A DNA stretch of 64,000 bases from NCBI RefSeq assembly GCF_002795865.1, contig NZ_CP024920.1:1647001-1711000 (forward strand). Reading direction: 5' to 3'. A model generated the notes under the pieces. That model was not told where the DNA came from. It made no database searches and saw only the letters and a program-made list of their open reading frames with translations. Of the stretch, positions 10,389 through 17,681 are shown one piece after another (position 1 is the stretch's first letter; each line of letters begins with the position of its first letter). A program made the translations under genes and the position numbers. This DNA is from Qipengyuania seohaensis (GTDB taxonomy: Bacteria > Pseudomonadota > Alphaproteobacteria > Sphingomonadales > Sphingomonadaceae).

Positions 10389-11137
10389 AGACTGCCCTCG
10401 TCACTGGCGCAACTTCGGGGATCGGCGAGGCGACGGTTCGCGCACTGGTCGCGAGCGGCTGGCGCTGTGTGGCGACGGGGCGGCGCAAGGAGCGGCTGGA
10501 CGCACTGGTCGCGGATCTGGGTGCGGATAAGGTCCATGCGGCCAGCTTCGACGTCCGCGACGAAGCGGCGCGCGATGCGGCGCTGGGAAGCTTGCCGGAT
10601 GCGTTTTCGGATATCGACCTGCTGGTGAACAACGCCGGCCTCGCGCTTGGCACGGCACCTGCGCAGGAGGCCGATCTCGACCATTGGAAGACGATGATCG
10701 AGACCAATGTCACGGCTCTGGCTTCGATCACGCACAAGCTCTTGCCTGCGCTGATCGAGCGCAAGGGAGCGATCATCAATATCTCCAGCGTGGCGGCCCA
10801 TTATCCCTATCCGGGCGGCAATGCCTACGGCGGGACGAAGGCCTTCGTGCGCCAGTTCAGCCTCGGCTTGCGCGCCGACCTGCATGGAACGGGCGTGCGC
10901 GTGTGCTCGATCGAGCCGGGCATGGTGGAAACCGAATTCACTCTCGTGCGCACTGGCGGCAATGAGGAAGCGCACGAGACGCTTTACGGCGGCGCCGATC
11001 CGATGACCGCAGACGATATCGCCGAGACCGTGCGCTGGGTCGCCGAGCTACCGCCGCACCTCAACATCAATACGCTGGAGTTGATGCCGGTCAGCCAGAG
11101 TTTCGGCGGCTTCCGGGTCGCCCGCGGCGAGGGCTGA
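10385..11137 (+). CDS. YdfG-like SDR oxidoreductase
   Basis: 250 residues, ATGA-overlapped with pheT. Motifs: TGATSGIGEATV (cofactor), NNAGLALG, catalytic ISSVAAHYPYPGGNAYGGTK with the Tyr-x-x-x-Lys pair, then PGMVETEFTLVR. The tail HLNINTLELMPVSQSFGGF is the signature of the YdfG group (NADP-dependent 3-hydroxy acid dehydrogenase / malonic semialdehyde reductase), so that activity is likely but not proven. Translational coupling to a tRNA synthetase gene is probably a matter of genome compaction rather than shared function. Confidence 0.9.
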   Translation: MKTALVTGATSGIGEATVRALVASGWRCVATGRRKERLDALVADLGADKVHAASFDVRDEAARDAALGSLPDAFSDIDLLVNNAGLALGTAPAQEADLDHWKTMIETNVTALASITHKLLPALIERKGAIINISSVAAHYPYPGGNAYGGTKAFVRQFSLGLRADLHGTGVRVCSIEPGMVETEFTLVRTGGNEEAHETLYGGADPMTADDIAETVRWVAELPPHLNINTLELMPVSQSFGGFRVARGEG

Positions 11138-11146
11138 CGCCGTCCC

Positions 11147-11758
11147 TCAGTTGCCCCAGCCGTCGCCTGTGCCGGACGCGCTGTCGCCCCAGTCGCTGCC
11201 GTAATTCTGCTCGAAGTCGAGCTGCTGCTCGTATTTGGCCATATCCGACGCGGCCTTGTTAGCCTGTTCGAACTGAGCGCGCATTTCCGGGTTCATTTCC
11301 ATTGCTGCCTGCGCATTCGGGTTACCGAGCGTCATGTCGAACGGGCGGCCTTCGATCGCCGCGACCACGTGCTCGCGGGCGACGACGTGCATCAGGTTCA
11401 TTGCGTAATTCGCCATCGGGTCCTTAGCCACGGCTTCGTCCAGCCTTTCCTTCACGCCTTCCGGGATCGCGATCTCGGTAGCGACGCGCGAGCCAGTTCC
11501 ATCGGGCGTCACGGTGGTGACGAAGTGCATCATCTCGCGGCCACCTTCTCCAAGAAGGGTCGTAATGACCGTATCAGGTGCCGGCTGGGTGACGCGGCTG
11601 CGCTTGATCTGCTTGCCGAGCACATGTGTAGGAAGGTGCGCACTCTTGATAGCATGCGTCACCTGTTCAGGCGTTTTCTCGTAATATTCGCCGGAATTCC
11701 CGCACGATGCCAAGAAAATAGCGCCAAATATAGTCATTATGCTGCGTACTATAGACAT
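11147..11758 (-). CDS. Hypothetical lipoprotein
   Basis: 203 residues from the ATG at 11758; a start at 11770 adds four residues. N-terminal lipoprotein signal: hydrophobic SIMTIFGAIF followed by the lipobox LASC, so it should be processed by signal peptidase II and anchored in a membrane. The middle is charged and soluble (residues 40-130), and the C-terminus is rich in Gln, Asp, Gly and Trp, ending GDSASGTGDGWGN. I recognise no domain. Convergent with the SDR gene nine bases away; promoter region shared with the divergent prfC. Confidence 0.72.
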   Translation of the reverse strand: MSIVRSIMTIFGAIFLASCGNSGEYYEKTPEQVTHAIKSAHLPTHVLGKQIKRSRVTQPAPDTVITTLLGEGGREMMHFVTTVTPDGTGSRVATEIAIPEGVKERLDEAVAKDPMANYAMNLMHVVAREHVVAAIEGRPFDMTLGNPNAQAAMEMNPEMRAQFEQANKAASDMAKYEQQLDFEQNYGSDWGDSASGTGDGWGN

Positions 11759-11880
11759 GATGCCCCCCAATTCGTGGCCTCAACCTAAATAGCGAGTGTT
11801 TCCATTCGCTTAAGGCGACAGGGCCTGTCCAACACGCTTAGCGGTGGACGTGGGGGCGCTGTCGGTCTAGCGCGCGGCGC

Positions 11881-13425
11881 ATGGCGCAAGCGAATTCCGA
11901 TACCACCCAGTCCCGCCGCACCTTCGCGATCATTTCGCATCCCGACGCGGGTAAGACGACGCTGACCGAGAAGCTGCTGCTGACCGGCGGCGCGATCCAC
12001 CTTGCAGGCGAAGTGAAAGCGCGCGGCGCTGCCCGTCGTGCGCGTTCGGACTGGATGAAGATCGAACAGCAGCGCGGGATCTCGGTGACCAGCTCTGTCA
12101 TGACCTTCGAGCGCGACGGCATTACCTTCAACCTGCTCGACACGCCGGGGCACGAAGACTTCTCCGAAGACACCTATCGCACGCTGACCGCCGTCGATTC
12201 CGCCATCATGGTGATCGACGCCGCGAAGGGTATCGAGCCGCAGACGCGCAAGCTGTTCGAAGTCTGCCGCCTGCGCAGCGTGCCCATCATTACTTTCGTC
12301 AACAAGGTCGACCGCGAAGGCCGGCCGGTATTCGAACTGCTCGACGAGATCGCCGACATGCTGGCGCTCGACGTCAGCCCGCAGGCCTATCCGGTGGGCA
12401 TGGGCGGCCAGTTCGAAGGCATCCTCGATTTCGAAACCGGCGAAGTCGCGCGACCCGAAGGTCCGTCCAAGGAATTCAAGGGCAAGCGGGATGCCAATCC
12501 CGAGCTTCCCGAGATGTTCGCCGAAGACATCGAACTGGCGCAGATCGGCTATCCCGAATTCGATCTGGAGGCCTATCGCAATGGAGACCTCACCCCGGTC
12601 TATTTCGGATCGGCCCTGAAGAATTTCGGCGTCACCGAACTGATCGAGGCGATCGCGAAATACGCCCCGCCGCCGCGCCCCCAGCCGGCTGGCGACGAAC
12701 AGATCAGCCCTGATCGTGACGAAGTTACCGGCTTCATCTTCAAGGTCCAGGCAAACATGGACCCCAACCACCGCGACCGCATCGCCTTCATGCGGCAGGT
12801 CTCGGGCACCTTCAAACGCGGCATGAAGCTGACGCCGTCGGGTCTCGGCAAGCCGATCTCTATCCATTCGCCCATCCTGTTTTTCGCACAGGATCGCGAA
12901 GTGGCCGACAGCGCCGAGCCGGGCGACATCATCGGCATCCCCAACCACGGCACGCTGCGCGTCGGCGACACGCTGTCGGAAAAGAACGACATCCGGTTCA
13001 CCGGCCTGCCGAACTTCGCCCCGGAAATCCTGCGCCGCGTCCAGCTGAAGGATCCGACCAAGACCAAGCAATTGCGCAAGGCGCTGGACGATCTGTCGGA
13101 AGAGGGCGTGATCCAGGTCTTCTATCCCGAGCTTGGCGCGCAGCACATCGTGGGCGTGGTCGGCCAGCTCCAGCTCGAGGTGCTGATCAGCCGCCTTTCG
13201 GCCGAATACAAGGTCGAGGCGGGCCTCGAAGCCTCGCCCTTCGCGACCGCGCGCTGGCTCAAGGGCGACGAGAAGGCGCTCGACGAATTCGAGAAATACA
13301 ATCGCGCCAACCTCGCGCGCGACCGCGACGGCGACATGGTCTTCATGGCGAAGAGCCCGTGGGACGTTTCTTACCAGCAGGAAAAGAACCCCGACCTGAC
13401 CTTCTCGGCCACCAAGGAGCGGTAG
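11881..13425 (+). CDS. prfC: Peptide chain release factor 3
   Basis: 514-residue translational GTPase that recycles RF1/RF2 from the ribosome. G1 SHPDAGKTTLTEKLL (about 20-34), the G2 region RGISVTSSVMTF, G3 DTPGHEDFSEDTYR and G4 NKVDREGRP are all present, followed by domain 2 and the C-terminal part with LGAQHIVGVVGQLQLEVL. The sequence SDWMKIEQQRGIS separates RF3 from EF-G. No obvious Shine-Dalgarno sequence precedes the ATG. A 606-residue-scale open frame exists antisense but is codon-bias shadow. Confidence 0.97.
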   Translation: MAQANSDTTQSRRTFAIISHPDAGKTTLTEKLLLTGGAIHLAGEVKARGAARRARSDWMKIEQQRGISVTSSVMTFERDGITFNLLDTPGHEDFSEDTYRTLTAVDSAIMVIDAAKGIEPQTRKLFEVCRLRSVPIITFVNKVDREGRPVFELLDEIADMLALDVSPQAYPVGMGGQFEGILDFETGEVARPEGPSKEFKGKRDANPELPEMFAEDIELAQIGYPEFDLEAYRNGDLTPVYFGSALKNFGVTELIEAIAKYAPPPRPQPAGDEQISPDRDEVTGFIFKVQANMDPNHRDRIAFMRQVSGTFKRGMKLTPSGLGKPISIHSPILFFAQDREVADSAEPGDIIGIPNHGTLRVGDTLSEKNDIRFTGLPNFAPEILRRVQLKDPTKTKQLRKALDDLSEEGVIQVFYPELGAQHIVGVVGQLQLEVLISRLSAEYKVEAGLEASPFATARWLKGDEKALDEFEKYNRANLARDRDGDMVFMAKSPWDVSYQQEKNPDLTFSATKER

Positions 13426-13462
13426 GCTTGCGAGCGGCGCTGCTTCGCGGCATGGGAACGCC

Positions 13463-14332
13463 ATGACGCTTACCGGCCCGACCTCCCAGACCTTCATTTC
13501 CCAACGCCTGCGCCTCAATTACCTCGATTGGGGCAACCGCGGAAAGCCGCCACTCGTACTGGTTCACGGCGGGCGCGACCATGCGCGCAGCTGGGACTGG
13601 GTGGCCGAAGAATTGCGTGACGACTGGCATGTCGTGGCGATGGATCACCGCGGCCACGGCGACAGCGACTGGGTTTCGGACGGCAATTATCAAGTCAACG
13701 ACATGGTCTATGACCTTGCGCAGCTGGTCCACCAGCTGGGCGTCGGTCCGGTCACCATCGTCAGCCATTCGATGGGCGGCAATGTTTCGCTGCGCTATGC
13801 GGGTACGTTCCCCGAGATGGTCAGCAAGATCGTCGCCATCGAGGGCCTCGGCCCCAGCCCGAAACGGCAGGCCGAAATGCGCGAGGATCCTTATCCCGTC
13901 CGCATGAAGGAATGGATCGAGAAGAAGCGCGGTGCATCGGGCCGCATGCCGCGCAAGTACGACAGCATCGAATCCGCCTTTGCGCGCATGATCGAGGAAA
14001 ACAGCTACCTGACGGAAGAGCAGGCGCGGCACCTCACCATCCATGGCGTGAATCGCAACGAGGATGGGACCTACAGCTGGAAATTCGATCCGCACCTCAA
14101 CGTCTGGGCGGTCGAGGACATCGCCGATGAGTTCCTCCACCAGACATGGGCTGCGATCACTGCGCCCACCCTCCTGCTCTATGGGGCGGACAGCTGGGCC
14201 TCCAATCCCGAAGGAGACGGCAGGCTAGATCATTTCGACAATGCCAAGGTGGTCGAGTTCGAAAAGGCCGGACACTGGCTCCATCATGACCAGTTCGACC
14301 GGTTCATGAAGACGATCAGGGATTTCCTCTAA
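13463..14332 (+). CDS. Alpha/beta hydrolase
   Basis: 289 residues. Typical fold markers: VLVHGGRDHARSWDW (oxyanion region, about 30-44), nucleophile elbow VSHSMGGNV (about residue 97), acid in LLLYGADSWASNP, and catalytic His in KAGHWLHHDQFDRF near the C-terminus. Most like the epoxide hydrolase / haloalkane dehalogenase-type hydrolases; substrate unknown. Its stop overlaps the next ATG by one base (TAATG), so it is coupled to the PPOX-family gene. Confidence 0.88.
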   Translation: MTLTGPTSQTFISQRLRLNYLDWGNRGKPPLVLVHGGRDHARSWDWVAEELRDDWHVVAMDHRGHGDSDWVSDGNYQVNDMVYDLAQLVHQLGVGPVTIVSHSMGGNVSLRYAGTFPEMVSKIVAIEGLGPSPKRQAEMREDPYPVRMKEWIEKKRGASGRMPRKYDSIESAFARMIEENSYLTEEQARHLTIHGVNRNEDGTYSWKFDPHLNVWAVEDIADEFLHQTWAAITAPTLLLYGADSWASNPEGDGRLDHFDNAKVVEFEKAGHWLHHDQFDRFMKTIRDFL

Positions 14333-14889
14333 TGGCAGAATTCTTCGACGCGCTGGATGACAAGCATATCGCGATGATCGGCAAGCAGCCGGTCTTCTTT
14401 GTCGCAACAGCCGCCGAAGATGCCCGCATCAATCTCAGCCCGAAGGGCTATGATGCATTTCGCGTTCTCGGGCCGGACCGGGTCGCCTATCTGGACCTTG
14501 CCGGATCGGGCAATGAAACCCACGCGCATCTTTCGCGCGACGGGCGCATCACGCTGATGTTCTGCAATTTCGACCGGCCGGCGTTGATCCTGCGCATTTA
14601 CGGGACCGGGCGCGCGGTGCTGCCGCAGGACGCAGATTGGGCGGAACTGAGCGCACATTTCGACCTGCTGCCCGGGACGCGGCAGATTTTCGATATTACC
14701 GTCGAGAGCGTCCAGACCAGCTGCGGCTGGGGCGTGCCTTTTATGGAGTATCGCGACGATCGCGCGACCCTGCAGAAGGCGCACAAGCAGTCCGATCCCG
14801 AGCAATGGCTGGCCAAGCAGCAGGGCCGCGACAAGAGCATCGATGGCATACCGGTGCGCACGACCGACCGCTATATCGGGGGTGAATAG
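14332..14889 (+). CDS. Pyridoxamine 5'-phosphate oxidase family protein
   Basis: 185 residues with a split beta-barrel FMN-binding pattern: FFVATAAEDARINLSPKGYD, VAYLDLAGSGNETHAHL and the following ITLMFCNFDRPALILRIYG. This is the PPOX-like group of small flavoproteins rather than PdxH itself, which carries substrate-specific C-terminal residues not seen here. Function unknown; possibly FMN or F420/heme-related redox. Coupled to the upstream hydrolase and followed within eight bases by the EEP gene, giving a three-gene transcript. Confidence 0.83.
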   Translation: MAEFFDALDDKHIAMIGKQPVFFVATAAEDARINLSPKGYDAFRVLGPDRVAYLDLAGSGNETHAHLSRDGRITLMFCNFDRPALILRIYGTGRAVLPQDADWAELSAHFDLLPGTRQIFDITVESVQTSCGWGVPFMEYRDDRATLQKAHKQSDPEQWLAKQQGRDKSIDGIPVRTTDRYIGGE

Positions 14890-14896
14890 AGAGCGC

Positions 14897-15598
14897 GTGA
14901 AGCTCACTTTCGCCAGCTACAATATTCACAAGGCAGTCGGGCTGGACCGCAAGCGCGATCCCGAGCGCATCCTTTCCGTCATTCACGAAATCGATGCCGA
15001 CGTAATCGCCCTTCAGGAAGTCGATCGCAGGATCGGCGACCGGGCGACGACCATTCCGCGCGCGGAACTCGACGATACCCACTGGCGGCTGGTCGAAGTG
15101 GCCAAGCGTCCGCGCAGTATCGGCTGGCATGGCAATGCGATCCTGGTCCGGCGGGACATGGACGTGCGCGCCGGGGAGGCGCTGGACCTGCCCACTCTCG
15201 AACCGCGCGGTGCGGCTTGCGGCGATCTCATGGTCGAGGGTCAGATGATGCGGGTTATCGGCACGCATCTCGACCTGTCCGGCCTGCGCCGACGCGACCA
15301 GATCCGCTCGCTGCTGGATTTCGTCGCGTCAGCCACCAAGCCGGTGCCGACGGTGATCATGGGTGATTTCAACCAATGGGGCCGCGCGACGGGAGCCATG
15401 CGCGAATTTGCCAGCGACTGGACCGTGGTGACACCCGGCAAGAGCTATCCGAGCCGCCAGCCGGTCGCCACGCTCGACCGGATCGTGGCGAGCCGGCATT
15501 GGTCCTGCCATTCTGCACACGTCCACCACACTGCGCTTTCCGCCATAGCCTCCGATCATTTGCCCGTCGTCGCAACGCTTGAGTTGATCGAAAAATAG
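14897..15598 (+). CDS. Endonuclease/exonuclease/phosphatase family protein
   Basis: 233 residues from the GTG at 14897 (VKLTFASYNIHKAVG); an in-frame GTG at 14882 overlaps the previous gene and is an alternative. EEP-fold catalytic landmarks: SYNIHKAVG, VIALQEVDRR with the metal-binding Glu, GTHLDLSGLRRRDQI, GDFNQWG and the C-terminal SDHLPVVATL. This group includes phospholipid/sphingolipid phosphodiesterases and DNases; no signal peptide is visible, so a cytosolic role is likely. The exact substrate cannot be assigned. Confidence 0.86.
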   Translation: MKLTFASYNIHKAVGLDRKRDPERILSVIHEIDADVIALQEVDRRIGDRATTIPRAELDDTHWRLVEVAKRPRSIGWHGNAILVRRDMDVRAGEALDLPTLEPRGAACGDLMVEGQMMRVIGTHLDLSGLRRRDQIRSLLDFVASATKPVPTVIMGDFNQWGRATGAMREFASDWTVVTPGKSYPSRQPVATLDRIVASRHWSCHSAHVHHTALSAIASDHLPVVATLELIEK

Positions 15599-15672
15599 GC
15601 AGCGGCCTAATTATTAGGCATCGATTGGTGAAATCACACTCGGATTAGCCCGAAAACACCCCCGATCCGTGT

Positions 15673-15689
15673 TTGGCACGCTTCGTGCT
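15673..15689 (+). promoter_or_regulatory. Sigma-54 promoter of glnK-amtB
   Basis: TTGGCACG then four bases then GTGCT: the -24 GG and -12 GC dinucleotides are ten bases apart, matching the RpoN consensus TGGCACG-N4-TTGCW with one mismatch. It sits 52 bases before the glnK start. A perfect 13-base palindrome (CCTAAT-T-ATTAGG) at 15606-15618 and a GCA-N5-TGGTGA half-site next to it lie upstream where an NtrC-type activator would bind. Confidence 0.8.
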
Positions 15690-15740
15690 GCAGGTGCGAA
15701 AGCCGGTGCTTGGCCGGTGCGCAGCCAGAGGGGTGAAGGC

Positions 15741-16079
15741 GTGAAATACATCATCGCTGTCATCAAGCCATTCAAGCTCGACGAAGTGCGCGAAGCGCTC
15801 GGGAGTATTGGTGTGGCCGGAATGACCGTGTCCGAAGTCAAAGGCTTCGGACGCCAAAAGGGGCAGACCGAGATTTATCGCGGTGCCGAATATTCGACCA
15901 ATATGCTTCCCAAGGTGAAGCTGGAAATCGCCGTGGCAAGCGGCCTCGCCCCGCAAGTCATCGAGACGATCCAGCAGACCGCCAGCACCGAAGCGATCGG
16001 CGACGGGAAGATCTTCGTCTTCGATCTCGCCGACGCCACCCGCATCCGTACCGGCGAAACCGGCGAAACCGCGCTGTGA
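15741..16079 (+). CDS. glnK: P-II family nitrogen regulatory protein
   Basis: 112 residues from the GTG at 15741, which yields the canonical VKYIIAVIKPFKLDEVREAL N-terminus; the upstream open frame is not P-II-like. It senses 2-oxoglutarate, ATP/ADP and glutamine and, by position, gates AmtB. The T-loop is complete: GRQKGQTEIYRGAEY with the uridylylation site Tyr51. The B and C loops (TASTEAIGDGKIFVFDLADA, RIRTGETGE) are also intact. Placed directly before amtB and behind a sigma-54 promoter, it is the nitrogen-starvation paralogue (GlnK) rather than the glnA-linked GlnB. Confidence 0.96.
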   Translation: MKYIIAVIKPFKLDEVREALGSIGVAGMTVSEVKGFGRQKGQTEIYRGAEYSTNMLPKVKLEIAVASGLAPQVIETIQQTASTEAIGDGKIFVFDLADATRIRTGETGETAL

Positions 16080-16096
16080 GCCGCAAGGAGAGCACC

Positions 16097-17437
16097 ATGA
16101 CCATGCGTAAGATTCTTACCGGGGCCGGCGTCCTTGCCGCCTCGTTCACCACTGCCACGGCAGCTTTCGCACAGGAGGCGGCCGAAGCGGTTGCCGCTGT
16201 ACCAAACCCCGGCAACAACGCCTGGATGATGACGGCCACCGTCCTGGTGATGCTGATGATCCTTCCGGGCCTCGCCCTCTTCTATGGCGGCCTGGCCCGC
16301 TCGAAGAATATGCTGTCGACGATGACGCAAATCGGCGCCACCGCGGCGCTGGCCATGCTTATCTGGGTAATGTGGGGCTACAGCCTCGCTTTCGGCGACA
16401 CCACTTATGAGGGCGCTATCGGCCTCTTCATCAGCGGTGGCAGCTATTTCCTGTCCGGTACCGACGCGAGCAGCACTGCCGCGACGTTCACCGACGAGGT
16501 CATCAGCAAATACGTCTTCATCAGCTTCCAGATGACTTTCGCCGCGATCACCGCAGCGCTGATCCTGGGTGCGACGGCAGAGCGCATGAAATTCAATGCG
16601 GTCATGCTGTTCGTGCCGATCTGGCTGACGATCGTCTATTTCCCCATCGCGCACATGGTGTGGGCTGGCGGTGGCCTCTTGTTCGAAGACGGCGCGCTCG
16701 ACTTCGCTGGCGGCACCGTGGTGCACATCAACGCCGGTATCTCGGGCCTCGTCCTTGCGTACCTCCTCGGCAAGCGCCGTGGCTGGCCGCAGGAGCCGAT
16801 GATGCCGCACAGCCTCACGCTGACCATGGTCGGCACGGGCCTCCTGTGGGTGGGCTGGTTCGGCTTCAATGCCGGTTCGGCTCTGGAAGCCGACGGTTCG
16901 GCCGGTCTTGCGATGATCAACACCTTCGTCGCCACTGCAGCCGGTGCGCTGACCTGGATGGTGATCGAGCGGGCAGCGGGCCATAAGGGCAGCGCGCTGG
17001 GCTTCTGCTCTGGCGTTATCGCCGGCCTCGTCGCCGTCACCCCAGCCGCAGGCAACAGCGGCCCGTTCGGCGCGATCCTGCTCGGCATCCTGAGCTCGGC
17101 CGTCTGCTACGTCTTCGTCGCCAAGGTGAAGATGAAGTTCGGCTATGACGACAGCCTCGATGCTTTCGGCATCCACGGCGTGGGCGGCATCGTCGGTGCT
17201 ATCGGTACGGCAGTCGTCTACCAGCCGTTCCTCGGCGGACCCGGAGACGGTTCGACCGCTCTCGGCGCACAGCTCTGGATCCAGACCTACAGCGTTCTCG
17301 TGACAATCGCCTGGGCCGGTATCGGGACTTTGATCGCGGGTCTTGTCGTCAAGGCTCTGATCGGACTGCGGGTCCCCGAAGACGCCGAAGTCGAAGGCCT
17401 CGACATCTCCGAACACGGAGAACGCGCCTACAACTGA
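16097..17437 (+). CDS. amtB: Ammonium transporter
   Basis: 446 residues from the ATG at 16097, preceded by AAGGAG six bases upstream; an in-frame GTG overlapping glnK is less likely. N-terminal signal peptide (MRKILTGAGVLAASFTTATAAFAQ) is typical of Amt proteins with an external N-terminus. About eleven membrane helices follow, with the family signatures PGLALFYGGLARSKN, FAAITAALILGATAERM, the periplasmic gate WAGGGLLF, FAGGTVVHINAGISGLV (first pore His) and DAFGIHGVGGIVGAIGT (second pore His). Gas channel for NH3/NH4+, controlled by GlnK. Two hairpins follow the gene. Confidence 0.97.
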   Translation: MTMRKILTGAGVLAASFTTATAAFAQEAAEAVAAVPNPGNNAWMMTATVLVMLMILPGLALFYGGLARSKNMLSTMTQIGATAALAMLIWVMWGYSLAFGDTTYEGAIGLFISGGSYFLSGTDASSTAATFTDEVISKYVFISFQMTFAAITAALILGATAERMKFNAVMLFVPIWLTIVYFPIAHMVWAGGGLLFEDGALDFAGGTVVHINAGISGLVLAYLLGKRRGWPQEPMMPHSLTLTMVGTGLLWVGWFGFNAGSALEADGSAGLAMINTFVATAAGALTWMVIERAAGHKGSALGFCSGVIAGLVAVTPAAGNSGPFGAILLGILSSAVCYVFVAKVKMKFGYDDSLDAFGIHGVGGIVGAIGTAVVYQPFLGGPGDGSTALGAQLWIQTYSVLVTIAWAGIGTLIAGLVVKALIGLRVPEDAEVEGLDISEHGERAYN

Positions 17438-17447
17438 TCACCAACTC

Positions 17448-17493
17448 GGCGGGGCCGCCCTCTCTCTCCTCTCTCCTCACGGGCGGCCCCGCC
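17448..17493 (+). repeat. Perfect 13-bp inverted repeat behind amtB
   Basis: Arms 17448-17460 and 17481-17493 are exact reverse complements (13 bp, all G/C); the 20-base loop is almost pure pyrimidine (C/T). No T-run follows, so it is an mRNA 3'-end hairpin rather than a classical terminator. It lies ten bases after the stop codon. Confidence 0.7.
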
Positions 17494-17528
17494 CACCCAT
17501 GTTCCTCCTGCGAACATAAGACTTTAAC

Positions 17529-17562
17529 GGGCCGGTTCCCTCCAGGGGCCGGCCCTTTTTTT
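17529..17562 (+). terminator. Intrinsic terminator downstream of amtB
   Basis: Stem GGGCCGG/CCGGCCC (17529-17535 and 17549-17555), extendable by wobble pairs, followed directly by seven Ts. It ends the glnK-amtB transcript. Confidence 0.85.
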
Positions 17563-17681
17563 GTTGCAAAGCTGTCACACTATTTTTCGCTTCATTCTCC
17601 GTCTCACGAAATACTATTGCGCAAGCGCCTCCCGAAGCGTCAGATTCAATCACTGGGCTTTGTTCTCGGGAGGAGAGAGTA

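Noticed and set aside
15875..17416. 513-codon frame antisense to glnK-amtB
   Set aside because: His/Asp/Arg-rich shadow; both sense genes are certain.
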